A DNA stretch of 64,000 nt, taken from positions 1-64,000 of the forward strand of contig JAHDQE010000018.1 in assembly GCA_018433975.1 (NCBI GenBank), given 5' to 3'. How positions within the stretch are numbered: the stretch's first letter is position 1; each line of letters starts with the position of its first letter. The position numbers and the translations under genes were made by a program. Source of the DNA: Ornatilinea sp. (GTDB lineage Bacteria; Chloroflexota; Anaerolineae; Anaerolineales; Anaerolineaceae). The notes beneath the pieces were generated by a model, which was given only the letters and a program-made list of their open reading frames with translations, searched no databases and was not told the origin of the DNA. Positions 8,523-17,232 of this stretch are shown here, piece after piece.

Positions 8523-9290
8523 ATGAGTGGAAAGAAAGGTGCGTTAATCCGGACCCACCCGGCGATTATCGCGGTCTGGGCGGCTGTCATTGCGGTGGCG
8601 GCCCTGCTGCCTGCCATGCCCGTCATTGGAACGGGAGCCACGCTGAACGTCGGTTCGGCACTGGTCCCGTTGGCCGGGGTTTTCTTTGGCCCGTGGGGCG
8701 GGGCAGTGGCTGCGGGTATTGGTGCTTTCATTGGACAGCTTGTTGCGCCGCACTCCGTGCTGTTTGGCCCGTTTCAGTTCATGATCCCGATGATGAGCGC
8801 CTTTATGGCCGGTTGGGCCATGCGCAAGAAATGGTTCATTCCCTTTTTTGCCATCCTGGCGTTGGGTCTGGTGTGGTACGCTTTCCCGCTGGGACGCAAG
8901 GCATGGGCCACGCCGCTGCTGTACCTGATCGGGCTGGTAGCAATCGCCATTAACTGGATCTGGGGCAAGGATTGGCTCTCATCCAGCAATCGCGGTAAGA
9001 TGTTCGTTGGAGTGGCTTTAACAGCGGCTGCGGGAGTTGTGACGGATCAGGCCGTTGGCAACCTGACTGCACTGGTGATGTTTGCTCTGCCGCCTGCCAT
9101 CTGGTTCTCGGTTCTGGCAATTGCCCCCATTGAACGCATTGGATTTGCGATTGGCGCGGCGATTATTGGCACGCCGTTGTTGATTGGCCTCCCCAAAATC
9201 TCCGTACTGGTCGGGCCGTTGTTATATGAGGAAGAGGTCTTTGAGGAGGAGGACGAAGACTTGGAAGAGGTGGAAGACTTTGGTGTCTGA
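8523..9290 (+). CDS. Putative ECF transporter S component 2, tandem paralogue
   Basis: 255 residues, closely similar along its length to the preceding protein: PLAGVFFGPWGGAVAAGIGAFIG is identical and LLIGLPKISV is shared near the end. Its C-terminus is also very acidic (EEEVFEEEDEDLEEVEDF). ATG 8523 follows AAGGAGGAAGG. Two S components beside one T and one fused A suggest either two related ligands or a recent duplication under divergence. The stop codon overlaps the start region of the PfkB kinase gene, so translation is probably coupled. Confidence 0.75.
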   Translation: MSGKKGALIRTHPAIIAVWAAVIAVAALLPAMPVIGTGATLNVGSALVPLAGVFFGPWGGAVAAGIGAFIGQLVAPHSVLFGPFQFMIPMMSAFMAGWAMRKKWFIPFFAILALGLVWYAFPLGRKAWATPLLYLIGLVAIAINWIWGKDWLSSSNRGKMFVGVALTAAAGVVTDQAVGNLTALVMFALPPAIWFSVLAIAPIERIGFAIGAAIIGTPLLIGLPKISVLVGPLLYEEEVFEEEDEDLEEVEDFGV

Positions 9291-10260
9291 ACCCGGGTAT
9301 ACCGGAAACCCTTGTGAAAGAGGGGCAGCGGTTCTGGGGGCAGCAGCCGTGGACCAGGTGGTCTGTGTTCCCCGCCTGCCCGGAACGGATCAGATTGTGC
9401 TCGCAGATTCCTGTACGCGCTGCGCCGGCGGCACGGGTGCCAATATCGCAGCTGCCCTGGTGAAATTAGGCTGCCGGGCGGGTTTGCTGGGTAAAATTGG
9501 GGATGACGAGGATGGCCGGTTCCTGCGAAGCTGTCTGGAAGAAGCCGCCGTAGATTTGAGTGGGCTGCGGGTCGCGGCGGGAGAGCGTTCGGCACGCTGT
9601 TTTATCGCCCTGGACCCTCAGGGGCAGCGCGTGATTTATGCTCTCGGCGGCGCGGCTCTGATCCAGGACCCTGCGGAGCTGGATGAGGATTCCTTCAGAG
9701 GTTTCCACATGCTGTGCATCTGCGATGCGTATCCGGAAGTGGCATTGGCCGCAGCACGGTTTGCCCATCGCGCGGGTCAGACCGTGGTGTTTGCGCCGGG
9801 CGGATTGATGGTTTCACTGGGCCTGCAGGTCCTCAAACCGGTGCTTTCCTTAACGCAAATCCTGGTGGTCAGCCGGACAGAGGCCGGTGTTTTATCCGGC
9901 GGTGCTGACCCGGGAGAAGCAGCCCATCAGCTGTCCCGGGAGGGTCCGGAAGTGGTCATCGTCACCCTGGGCGCGGAAGGGTGTCTGGTGTGGAACGATA
10001 ATGGGTTCGTCCGGCTGCCGGCTTACCCGGCACCGCGGGTACGGGATACTACCGGCGCAGGAGACGCTTTCACTGCGGGAATCCTGTCGGGTTTCCTTTC
10101 CGGAATGGACTGGCGCTCGGCAGCAGATTTTGGGAATGCCGTGGCTGCCCTCAAGGTGGGCGCAGTTGGCGCTCAACAGGGTGTCCCCGGACGGGAAGAA
10201 GTGTTGAATTGGATGGATCGGTATAGAAATCGGGATAGAAGGGAACGGGAAACATCATGA
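9283..10260 (+). CDS. PfkB-family (ribokinase-like) carbohydrate or nucleoside kinase
   Basis: 325 residues. The N-terminal sugar-binding motif CAGGTGANIAAALVKLGC and the C-terminal anion-hole and base motif DTTGAGDAFTAGILSGFLSG are both complete, so the protein should be an active cytoplasmic kinase. The likely start is GTG 9283, which overlaps the stop of the S-component gene, with GGAAGAGG upstream at 9263-9270. It overlaps the next gene by four bases (ATGA). Together with the dehydrogenase, aldolase and second kinase it forms a compact phosphorylation and cleavage pathway. Whether it acts on a ketose, nucleoside or sugar acid is open. Confidence 0.88.
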   Translation: MSEPGYTGNPCERGAAVLGAAAVDQVVCVPRLPGTDQIVLADSCTRCAGGTGANIAAALVKLGCRAGLLGKIGDDEDGRFLRSCLEEAAVDLSGLRVAAGERSARCFIALDPQGQRVIYALGGAALIQDPAELDEDSFRGFHMLCICDAYPEVALAAARFAHRAGQTVVFAPGGLMVSLGLQVLKPVLSLTQILVVSRTEAGVLSGGADPGEAAHQLSREGPEVVIVTLGAEGCLVWNDNGFVRLPAYPAPRVRDTTGAGDAFTAGILSGFLSGMDWRSAADFGNAVAALKVGAVGAQQGVPGREEVLNWMDRYRNRDRRERETS

Positions 10261-11276
10261 AAGCTGTAAGAGCAGGGAAACCAGGTAAGGTGGAGATAGC
10301 AGATTTTCCGGATCCTATCCTCCAGGAGGGAGAGGTGATTCTGGCTCCGCTTGCCTGTGGCGTTTGCTCGACCGATATCAAACTGGTTCGTAAAGGGGCA
10401 GATAACACGGGGTACGCCTTGGGCCACGAATTAGCCGGTGTGGTGGTGGAGACCTCGCCGCAAAGCGGCTGGAAAGTAGGCCAGAGGGTGGTTGCTGCAC
10501 CGTACTTGCCCTGCGGTATTTGCTATTATTGTCTCCACCACCAGCCGACTCTGTGTACGAATTTATACGATGTCTCGTTTTTGCCGGGAGGACTGGCAGA
10601 ACGTGTCCGCGCGCCGCGCGATCTGACAAGACGCGGTTTGCTGGAAATTCCATCCGGTTTGTCTCCCGAGGTGGCTGCCCTGGCGGAGCCGGTTGGATGC
10701 ACGGTCAAGGGGATTGAGGACAGTGGCCTGCGGCCGGGTGACAGCGTTCTGGTGATTGGAGACGGCCCCATGGGCATGATGTCGGCCGCGGTGGCACGGG
10801 CGTATGGTGCCTATCCCGTGATGGTGGCGGGGATGCTCCCGCACCGGCTCGCTGTGGCCGAGCAGTATTATGCCGACGTGGTGGTGAACGTCACCCATGA
10901 AGAACTGCGCCCAATCGTCGACCGGAACACCGCCGGAAGGGGAGTGGATGTGGTGATGGTAGCCGTCTCCAGCGCCGAGGCGCTCGCCAGCGGGATGGCC
11001 TGTGTGCGCCCGGGAGGGATGGTTAACGCGTTTGCCGGAGTGCCAAAGGGCACAACCGTAGATCTGGATATGCGGACGCTGCATTATCAGCAAATTCATC
11101 TGACGGGTTCGTTTGGAACCACGCCGGAATACATGGCAAAAGCGCTCAATTTGTTTGTCTCGGATCGGGTGCCGATTGCTCCTCTGGTTACGGGGCGTTT
11201 CCAGTTTGACGCAGTTGTGGATGCAATCGCCTATGCAGCAGAGCGTGAAGGCCTCAAGGCCGTTGTGCTGTTTTAA
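10257..11276 (+). CDS. Zinc-dependent alcohol/polyol dehydrogenase (MDR superfamily, sorbitol/threonine dehydrogenase-like)
   Basis: 339 residues. Catalytic-zinc residues appear in CGVCSTD and GHELAG. The structural zinc site is complete (CGICYYC, then C after HHQPTL). The Rossmann fold begins at VLVIGDGPMGMM. Such enzymes oxidise a secondary alcohol of a polyol or amino acid with NAD(P). The start ATG overlaps the kinase stop. It is followed after 17 bases by the aldolase gene. The context fits oxidation of a hydroxyl to a ketone before aldol cleavage; the substrate is unknown. Confidence 0.88.
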   Translation: MKAVRAGKPGKVEIADFPDPILQEGEVILAPLACGVCSTDIKLVRKGADNTGYALGHELAGVVVETSPQSGWKVGQRVVAAPYLPCGICYYCLHHQPTLCTNLYDVSFLPGGLAERVRAPRDLTRRGLLEIPSGLSPEVAALAEPVGCTVKGIEDSGLRPGDSVLVIGDGPMGMMSAAVARAYGAYPVMVAGMLPHRLAVAEQYYADVVVNVTHEELRPIVDRNTAGRGVDVVMVAVSSAEALASGMACVRPGGMVNAFAGVPKGTTVDLDMRTLHYQQIHLTGSFGTTPEYMAKALNLFVSDRVPIAPLVTGRFQFDAVVDAIAYAAEREGLKAVVLF

Positions 11277-11293
11277 TTTTCAGGGAGAGACCT

Positions 11294-12073
11294 ATGAAGG
11301 AACATCGACTTCGCCATATTTTTGCACAGGACCGCCGGACGGTGATCCTGGCCTGCGATCACGCAGGGTTTATGGGGCCGCTTCCGGGGTTGAAAAATCC
11401 GGGGAAGCTGTTAGATCAGGCTGCTCGGGCCGGAGTGGATGCTGTTCTTACCACCATGGGAGTTGCCCGGCGGTACGTCAACCATTTTGGGAATATGGGG
11501 TTGATTTTGCGCGTGGATGGAGGTTCCAGCCAGCGCAATCCGAAAATGGGTGATATTCAATTGATTTTTGATGTGGAAGATGCGGTTCGGGTAGGAGCGG
11601 ACGCGGTGGCCTGCATGGGGATGATTGGCTATCCGGAAGAGTCCTCTTCACTCCGCAACCTGACCCGGCTGGCAGCACAATCCGAAGTCTGGGGTATGCC
11701 GCTCCTTGCGGAGATGCTGGTGAAAGGCCAGGATGGGCCGGCGACCGCGGAAGACGTGGGTTTTGCCATGCGAATCGGGGTGGAGCTGGGGGCGGACCTG
11801 ATCAAAGCCCCTTACGCGGAGCCTGCGGAGGGCTTTCGGGACGCGGTATCGGCCTGTTATCGTCCGGTGGTGGTGCTGGGCGGCGCCAGGGCGGATGACG
11901 AAGCCGGACTTCTGGAGAGCGTTGTTGCGGCATTGGCCTCGGGGGCCAGCGGCGTGGCAATTGGCCGTAATATCTGGCAGTACCCCAATCCCGGCGGGAT
12001 GTGCCGGGCTTTGACTGCGCTGGTGCATGATGGCGCGACGGTACCTCAGGCCATGGAGGAATTGAAGGTTTGA
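11294..12073 (+). CDS. Class I aldolase of the DhnA/LsrF family (DeoC/FbaB superfamily)
   Basis: 259 residues, a TIM barrel with an early acidic motif LACDHAGFMGP, the probable Schiff-base lysine in GADLIKAPY (around residue 175) and the phosphate-binding end VVVLGGARADDE ... GVAIGRNIWQ. The family includes archaeal-type class I fructose-bisphosphate aldolase and LsrF, the thiolase of phospho-AI-2 breakdown. The stop overlaps the TTG start of the kinase gene. The trio of LsrF-like aldolase, FGGY kinase and SorC regulator recalls the lsr system, but no LsrACDB transporter is present, so a different sugar phosphate is more likely. Confidence 0.85.
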   Translation: MKEHRLRHIFAQDRRTVILACDHAGFMGPLPGLKNPGKLLDQAARAGVDAVLTTMGVARRYVNHFGNMGLILRVDGGSSQRNPKMGDIQLIFDVEDAVRVGADAVACMGMIGYPEESSSLRNLTRLAAQSEVWGMPLLAEMLVKGQDGPATAEDVGFAMRIGVELGADLIKAPYAEPAEGFRDAVSACYRPVVVLGGARADDEAGLLESVVAALASGASGVAIGRNIWQYPNPGGMCRALTALVHDGATVPQAMEELKV

Positions 12074-13572
12074 AAGACCTGCTGATTGGGTTGGACCTGG
12101 GGACATCTTCCGTCAAGGCCGGCGTGTTTAACCGGCAGGGACGCGCGCTGGCACTCGCCGGACGCCCGTTAGCCGTTACGGTGCCGCATTCAGGCTGGGC
12201 GGAACAGGACCCACGGGCCTGGTGGCAGGGAGCCTGCGAGGTGCTGCGGGAAGTCCTGCGTAATATTGAGCCAACCCGAGTGGCCGGTCTGGGCCTCTGT
12301 GGACAGTGCCCGGGGCATGTCCTGGTTGGTGAGAACGGCGAGCCGCTCCATCCGGCCATCATCTGGCGCGATCAGCGCGCCGAAGCCGAAGTGGATTGGC
12401 TCCTGGAACACACTTCTCCCCAACAGGTTCAATCCTGGCTGGAAACCCGCTTTGTGGCAGACCCTTCATTGCCTCCGGCTCGTCTGCTGTGGCTGAAATG
12501 TAACCGTCCGGAGATCTGGGCCAGGACCCGCTGGGTTCTTCAGCCCAAGGATTTCCTGGGTTTAAAGTTGACCGGCGTGGCGGGTACGGATTCCAACAGC
12601 GCTTATTCCCTGGCGCACCCGCGCACGCGCCAATATCCGGTTGAATTTTTTGATTTGATGGGAATTTCTCCGGATTTAATGCCGCCGGTATTGGAGGATG
12701 TCTCCGCGGTTCTGGGAGAGATCACTCCGGAAGCGGCCGGGCAGACGGGTTTAATTCCCGGCATTCCGGTGGTGGTGGGGACCATCGATGCCTGGTGCGA
12801 TAACCTGGCCGGAGGTGTGTTGTTTCACGGCCAGGCGGTGGAAGTTGCCGGGACCTCTGAAATGGTTTCCATGGCGGCGAGTCCACAGCAGGGTGGAGAG
12901 GGCGTGTTTCTGGCACGGATTGGGGAACAGGCTCATTTTGTGGTCGGCCCGGCACAGGTCGGGGGGGAGACCCTGTGCTGGCTGGCACGCGGTTTCTACC
13001 CGGAAATGAGCGGTACGCCGGATTTTGAAGTGCTGGAGCAATCCGCACGGAAGGTGCCTCCGGGCAGTGAGGGGCTGGTGTTCCTGCCCTATCTCAGCGG
13101 GGAAAGAGCGCCTATCTGGGATGCGCATGCCCGGGCGTGTTTCATCGGTCTTACCCTGGCACACGGGCGGCAGCACTGCACACGCGCCGCGTATGAAGGG
13201 GTGGCTTTTTCCGTACGCCACATTCTGGAGACCTGTGAAAAAGCGACCGCAGCGCGGGCCGAACAGATTGTGGTCTGTGGGGGAGGCTCCCGCAGCCGTT
13301 TCTGGAATCAAATTAAAGCGGATGTGCTTCAGCGCCCGGTGCGTCCGGCTGCCATTGCCGAGTCGGCCTGTCTGGGCGCGGCAATTCTGGCCTCTGTAGG
13401 TGTGGGCGTATTTGGCCGGCTGGTTGAAGCCTGCCGTGAAATGATTTCCTTATTGGAGCCGGTACTTCCTGATCCACGGACTGCGGAAGTCTACCGGAAA
13501 AATTATCAGGTTTATCTGGCCGCTTATCCGGCGTTGAAAGGCCTGTTTCAAAATCTTTTTTTGGGTGAATAG
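12070..13572 (+). CDS. FGGY-family carbohydrate kinase, xylulokinase-like
   Basis: 500 residues with the ATPase-fold phosphate loop LDLGTSSVKAG at the start, GLCGQCPGHVLV, IWRDQRA, GTIDAWCDNLAGG in the middle and FLPYLSGERAPIWD plus CGGGSRSRFWNQIKAD in the second lobe. This is the usual order and length for xylulokinase and related FGGY enzymes. The start is TTG 12070, which overlaps the aldolase stop (TTGA), an arrangement repeated across this operon. Two sugar kinases in one operon (with PfkB) suggest two different phosphorylation steps or substrates. Confidence 0.88.
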   Translation: MKDLLIGLDLGTSSVKAGVFNRQGRALALAGRPLAVTVPHSGWAEQDPRAWWQGACEVLREVLRNIEPTRVAGLGLCGQCPGHVLVGENGEPLHPAIIWRDQRAEAEVDWLLEHTSPQQVQSWLETRFVADPSLPPARLLWLKCNRPEIWARTRWVLQPKDFLGLKLTGVAGTDSNSAYSLAHPRTRQYPVEFFDLMGISPDLMPPVLEDVSAVLGEITPEAAGQTGLIPGIPVVVGTIDAWCDNLAGGVLFHGQAVEVAGTSEMVSMAASPQQGGEGVFLARIGEQAHFVVGPAQVGGETLCWLARGFYPEMSGTPDFEVLEQSARKVPPGSEGLVFLPYLSGERAPIWDAHARACFIGLTLAHGRQHCTRAAYEGVAFSVRHILETCEKATAARAEQIVVCGGGSRSRFWNQIKADVLQRPVRPAAIAESACLGAAILASVGVGVFGRLVEACREMISLLEPVLPDPRTAEVYRKNYQVYLAAYPALKGLFQNLFLGE

Positions 13573-13581
13573 CTGAAATTT

Positions 13582-14529
13582 ATGAGACCAAACAACGAAC
13601 TTCAAATGCTTTTGCAGGTGGCCCGTCTATACTACGAACGAGATATGACTCAACAGGAAATTGCCGGACGGCTTAACATTACCCGTCAGAAAGTTTCACG
13701 GTTGTTACTGGCTGCGCGTGCGGATGGTATTGTGCAGATCACGATTAACGACCCGACTCCCGGGAATCCGGGATTGGTAAATAAGCTGTGCAAGGCTTTT
13801 AACCTGGATCATGCCGTGCTGGTAAGCGGCAGTTCTTTGGATGCAGAGACCTTGCGTACCTCAATCGGCCTTGCTGCTGCGGACTATCTCTATGAGACTC
13901 TTCAGGATGGCGAAATGATTGGGATCGGCTGGGGCCGGACCCTTTCCGAGGTGATCGGTTCACTCCGCTCGGACCGCACGGTCAGTATTCATGTCGTTCC
14001 CATGGTGGGGGGGGTGGGAGAGATGGCGCCCTCTTTTCAGGTGAATGAGATTACCCGCCACCTTGCCAAAGCTTTTGGCGGTACATACCGTTACCTGTAT
14101 GCGCCGGTTTTCACTCAGAATCTGGAGACCTGGAAGGCGATCATGGAGACCAGTGAAGTCCAGCAGGTAGCCAGCCAATGGCCGCTGCTGGATAGGGCCC
14201 TGGTTGGCGTGGGGCATGTCCGTTTTCAACAGATCTCTTCCATGTTTTTCGGCGATTATATTTCCTCGGATGCCCTGGCACAGCTTGAAGCAAAGGGCGC
14301 GGTAGGAGATATTTGTGGGCGTTTCTTTGATCAGGATGGGCAGCCGGTCTCTCTTGATATTGGAGTGATCGGTGTAGGACTCGAACAGCTTTGCCGGATT
14401 AAAAATGTGACTGCTGTTGCGGGCGGCCCGGAAAAGGTCCCGGCGCTGCTCGGGGCTTTGCGCGGTGGGTACATCAAGATTTTGGTTACCGATACATCAA
14501 CAGCCAACGCGCTGATAGATCAGGCTTAA
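13582..14529 (+). CDS. SorC/DeoR-type transcriptional regulator with sugar-binding domain
   Basis: 315 residues. An N-terminal helix-turn-helix (YYERDMTQQEIAGRLNITRQKVSRLL, about residues 13-40) is followed by the SorC sugar-phosphate-binding domain (LYETLQDGEMIGIGWGRTLSEVI, later AVAGGPEKVPALLGAL). Regulators of this kind bind phosphorylated pathway intermediates as effectors. The gene starts nine bases after the kinase stop and most likely controls the operon that begins at 996. The CAAATG-centred repeats upstream of 996 are candidate binding sites (inference). Confidence 0.9.
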   Translation: MRPNNELQMLLQVARLYYERDMTQQEIAGRLNITRQKVSRLLLAARADGIVQITINDPTPGNPGLVNKLCKAFNLDHAVLVSGSSLDAETLRTSIGLAAADYLYETLQDGEMIGIGWGRTLSEVIGSLRSDRTVSIHVVPMVGGVGEMAPSFQVNEITRHLAKAFGGTYRYLYAPVFTQNLETWKAIMETSEVQQVASQWPLLDRALVGVGHVRFQQISSMFFGDYISSDALAQLEAKGAVGDICGRFFDQDGQPVSLDIGVIGVGLEQLCRIKNVTAVAGGPEKVPALLGALRGGYIKILVTDTSTANALIDQA

Positions 14530-14674
14530 GAAAAGGAGGTGGAGCGATATGGAGAAAGTTCTTCCCGGTTGAAGTGGAAGCAGCTTCCGGAAAGAATCAG
14601 AATGAATTGATAAATTACTTGGTTTGTCCGTCATTCAAAAATTGATAATTAGATCATACGGAGGGGTATCAAAC

Positions 14675-15169
14675 ATGAAAAAGAGAATTTTGGTTGTAGT
14701 AAGCCTGTTATTGGTGTTTGCAATGCTGGCAGGTTGCGCGCCGAAGGCGGCTGAACTTGGCGAGACGGTGCTGAAAGTCGATGGCAAAATTGGAACAACC
14801 AATTCCGGAAGCGACTACCTTCTGGACGAAGCCGCTTTTGAGAGCAAATCGGTTGAAAAAGTAATGGATGATCCCTGGATGGGAGATGGTTTGAACTATA
14901 AGGGGATCCTCTTAAAGGATGTTGTGGATCTGGTTAAACCTGAAGCGGATGCCACCACGATCAGCGTTATTGCCATGGATGGCAAGGCCGTAGATGTGGC
15001 AATTGAAGATGCCAAGAAATGGGACATCATGATGGTCCATTATCAGGACGGCGAGATACTCGGTGAGGATAGCGGCGGCCCTGTCAAGATCGCTTTTCCT
15101 GCGGAAGCCGGCGATACTTATCCCGATGACCAGTGGATGTGGTGGGTGGTAGAGCTCAAGTTTAAATAA
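14675..15169 (+). CDS. Lipoprotein with a sulfite-oxidase-type (molybdopterin-fold) domain, cofactor residues not evident
   Basis: 164 residues. MKKRILVVVSLLLVFAMLAGC is a clear lipoprotein signal with lipobox LAGC at about residue 21. The mature part contains YKGILLKDVVDLV, VIAMDGKAVDVAI, MMVHYQDGEILGEDSGGPVKI and a terminal WMWWVVELKFK. This matches small proteins built on the SUOX/YedY fold that lack the molybdopterin cysteine. It would be anchored on the outer face of the membrane; a ligand-sensing or binding role is possible but unproven. ATG 14675 follows GGAGGGG. It stands apart from the SorC gene by 145 bases and from the next gene by about 200. Confidence 0.7.
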   Translation: MKKRILVVVSLLLVFAMLAGCAPKAAELGETVLKVDGKIGTTNSGSDYLLDEAAFESKSVEKVMDDPWMGDGLNYKGILLKDVVDLVKPEADATTISVIAMDGKAVDVAIEDAKKWDIMMVHYQDGEILGEDSGGPVKIAFPAEAGDTYPDDQWMWWVVELKFK

Positions 15170-15199
15170 ACATCCGGCTCACAAAAGCATTGCGGTTCC

Positions 15200-15240
15200 G
15201 GTTGGGGTTGGACCATAAAATAAAGGGCTCAACCCCAACC
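15200..15240 (+). terminator. Strong hairpin after the lipoprotein gene, no U-run
   Basis: GGTTGGGGTTG at 15200-15210 pairs exactly with CAACCCCAACC at 15230-15240 (11 base pairs, 19-base loop). No T-run follows on either strand, so it is either a transcript-stabilising hairpin or a non-canonical terminator 31 bases after the lipoprotein stop. The remaining bases up to 15377 show nothing else I can name. Confidence 0.5.
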
Positions 15241-15376
15241 ACAATGTTCAGGCCGGCAAAGATACCGGACAGGGCCAAAACCCTTAAGCATTGCTGTCTT
15301 TAATCTGAAAAGGGGCGTGGTCCCGTTGATTGCAGATCGGATCTTGCCGGAAAGTATCAGGAACAGGAGTTAATCG

Positions 15377-16393
15377 TTGTTGAAACAGGAACGTGCGCTG
15401 GGTTGTCTGGCTGGGTTGGCGATTGGAGACGCGATGGGCATGCCCACCGAGTTCCTCACTCCCGAGGAGATTGAACTGCACTTTGGCTGGGTATCGGATT
15501 TTGTCCAGTCGCCCCCGTGGCATCCGCACGCTATTTTCCCTGCCGGACGGGTCACCGATGATACCGGCCAGGCCCTGGCAATCGTATCGGCTTATGAATC
15601 GGACGGCGAACTGCTGCCGAAGCGGGTGGCTGCCGCGCTCCTGGCCTGGGCAGACAGCTTACCCGAAAAGCAACTGGCGGTGTTGATCGGCCCCGGCACC
15701 CGGAAAGCCCTGGATGAACTGCACCGGGGCGTCGACCCCCGGGACAGCGGGACCAACGGCAAAACCAACGGTGCGGCGATGCGGGCCATGCCGGTGGGGC
15801 TGGTGAATTCCGGAGATTGGGCGGGTGCAACGCTGGACGCCGTGCTGGCCAGTATGCCGACCCACAACACCCGTTCTGCGATTTCAGGTGCTGCAGCGGT
15901 GGCCGCGGCAATTGCTGAAGCTTCGCGGGAAGGGGCGGACCTGGAATCGATCCTTGCGGCGGGGAAGTTGGGCGCGCGGGAAGGCCGTAAGTCCGGCGGA
16001 TGGGTCTGGAGCACCCCCCTGGAGGGCCGTATTGAACTGGCAGAGGTGCTGGTTCGGGAGGCCGCCAACGAACAGGATGCCCTGCGCAGATTGTATGAGT
16101 ATGTTGGCGTGGATATGCTGGTGCCGGAATCGGTGGCGACAGCCTTTGGACTGGTCCTTCTGGCAGAAGGTGATCCGATGCGCGCCATTCGGATGGCCGC
16201 CAATCTCGGTGGAGATTCGGACACCATAGGGGCTATTGCCGGGTCAATCTGCGGCGCCTGGCGCGGCGTTTCGGCCGTGGATCCGAATTTTTTGGCCCGG
16301 GTGGAGCGGTTGAATGGATTGAACCTGGCTGCAGCAGCGGAACGTCTGGTTGAGATTTATCATTGCAAACATGCCGGAGGGACGGAGAAATGA
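15377..16393 (+). CDS. ADP-ribosylglycohydrolase family protein
   Basis: 338 residues with all metal-site hallmarks of the DraG/ARH fold: GDAMGMPTEFL near the start, VTDDTGQALAI (the DD motif), GTNGKTNGAAMRAMPVGL and the late NLGGDSDTIGAIAGSICGAWRG. The two magnesium ions should therefore be bound. The family removes ADP-ribose from protein or small molecules; several members sit in sugar or nucleoside catabolic operons and act on N-glycosides. The start is TTG 15377 (or 15380) with CAGGAG upstream. The stop overlaps the next start, and the TIM-barrel and sugar ABC genes follow, favouring a small-molecule role (inference). Confidence 0.88.
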   Translation: MLKQERALGCLAGLAIGDAMGMPTEFLTPEEIELHFGWVSDFVQSPPWHPHAIFPAGRVTDDTGQALAIVSAYESDGELLPKRVAAALLAWADSLPEKQLAVLIGPGTRKALDELHRGVDPRDSGTNGKTNGAAMRAMPVGLVNSGDWAGATLDAVLASMPTHNTRSAISGAAAVAAAIAEASREGADLESILAAGKLGAREGRKSGGWVWSTPLEGRIELAEVLVREAANEQDALRRLYEYVGVDMLVPESVATAFGLVLLAEGDPMRAIRMAANLGGDSDTIGAIAGSICGAWRGVSAVDPNFLARVERLNGLNLAAAAERLVEIYHCKHAGGTEK

Positions 16394-17232
16394 ATCGGGA
16401 CGTGAATGTGGGCTTCAGCATGCATCCCAGATGGTTGGGGGACGCGTCGCTGGCGGATTTCCTGAAACCACTGCGGGATTGTGGGCTGAACGCGTTGGAG
16501 TTTGAACTGGACGGCAGCTTTTCCGATTGGGATCAGTTTGAACCTTTGATGGCAGGTTGTCTGCAGCAGGGGATGCGCCTGTGTTTCCACGCACCTTACC
16601 GCCCGTTTTATTCTCTGGATGGGTTCAGCCGGGGAAGACGTGCCGAGATTCTGGAAGTTAACCGGCCCATGTGGGAGCTGGCGGAACGTTGGGCCTCCCG
16701 GGCCGGGGAGCAGGTTGCGATTGTGGTACACGGTGCCAAATCGGAAACGGCAGACCTTGAAATGCTCCGTGAAGACACCCGGGCTTTCCTGATCTGGGCC
16801 CTGGAAAACTTTCCGCATTTGAATCCTGCTCTGGAAAACCTGGACCTGCCCAAATCGGATGAGATCAAATTTGGTGAGCGCCATGCGGAAGTTCTGGAGC
16901 TGGTGCAGGAGATCCATCATCCCAGGCTGGGAATCTGTTGGGATATGGGGCATGACGTCCGGCATGAGATCACCACGGACCCCTCACCGGATTGGCTGCG
17001 GCATGTGATCCATGTTCACGCGCATGATCTGGACGAGTCCGGCCGGGATCATTTCCCATTGATCTATGGACGGGTGCCGGTGCTGCCCTGGCTGCGGGCC
17101 CTGAAAGCGCAGGGCTTTTCCGGAATGGCCACCCTGGAGTTGAAGGGCGGTCAGCTCGCCGGATGGACACCCGCGGAAATTGCCCGCATGTTGTGCCAGA
17201 GCATACAAATGGTTTCTGAAGGATTAACTTAA
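16390..17232 (+). CDS. Sugar-phosphate isomerase/epimerase-like TIM barrel (xylose-isomerase-like fold)
   Basis: 280 residues. Recognisable parts are GLNALEFELDGSF, LCFHAPYRPFY, VVHGAKS, ENLDLP, GICWDMGHDV, HVIHVHAHDLD and a final ATLELKGGQ, giving the usual Glu/Asp/His metal ligands of the AP-endonuclease-2/xylose-isomerase barrel. The substrate cannot be read. ATG 16390 overlaps the ADP-ribosylglycohydrolase stop and has GGAGGGACGGAG upstream. The next gene begins at the following base, so this is a tightly coupled sugar uptake and processing operon. Confidence 0.82.
   Translation: MNRDVNVGFSMHPRWLGDASLADFLKPLRDCGLNALEFELDGSFSDWDQFEPLMAGCLQQGMRLCFHAPYRPFYSLDGFSRGRRAEILEVNRPMWELAERWASRAGEQVAIVVHGAKSETADLEMLREDTRAFLIWALENFPHLNPALENLDLPKSDEIKFGERHAEVLELVQEIHHPRLGICWDMGHDVRHEITTDPSPDWLRHVIHVHAHDLDESGRDHFPLIYGRVPVLPWLRALKAQGFSGMATLELKGGQLAGWTPAEIARMLCQSIQMVSEGLT

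Noticed and set aside
14549..14572. A tiny frame with an excellent AAGGAGGTG site just after the SorC gene
   Set aside because: Only seven codons. It could be a leader peptide or the start of a deleted gene, but nothing else supports it.
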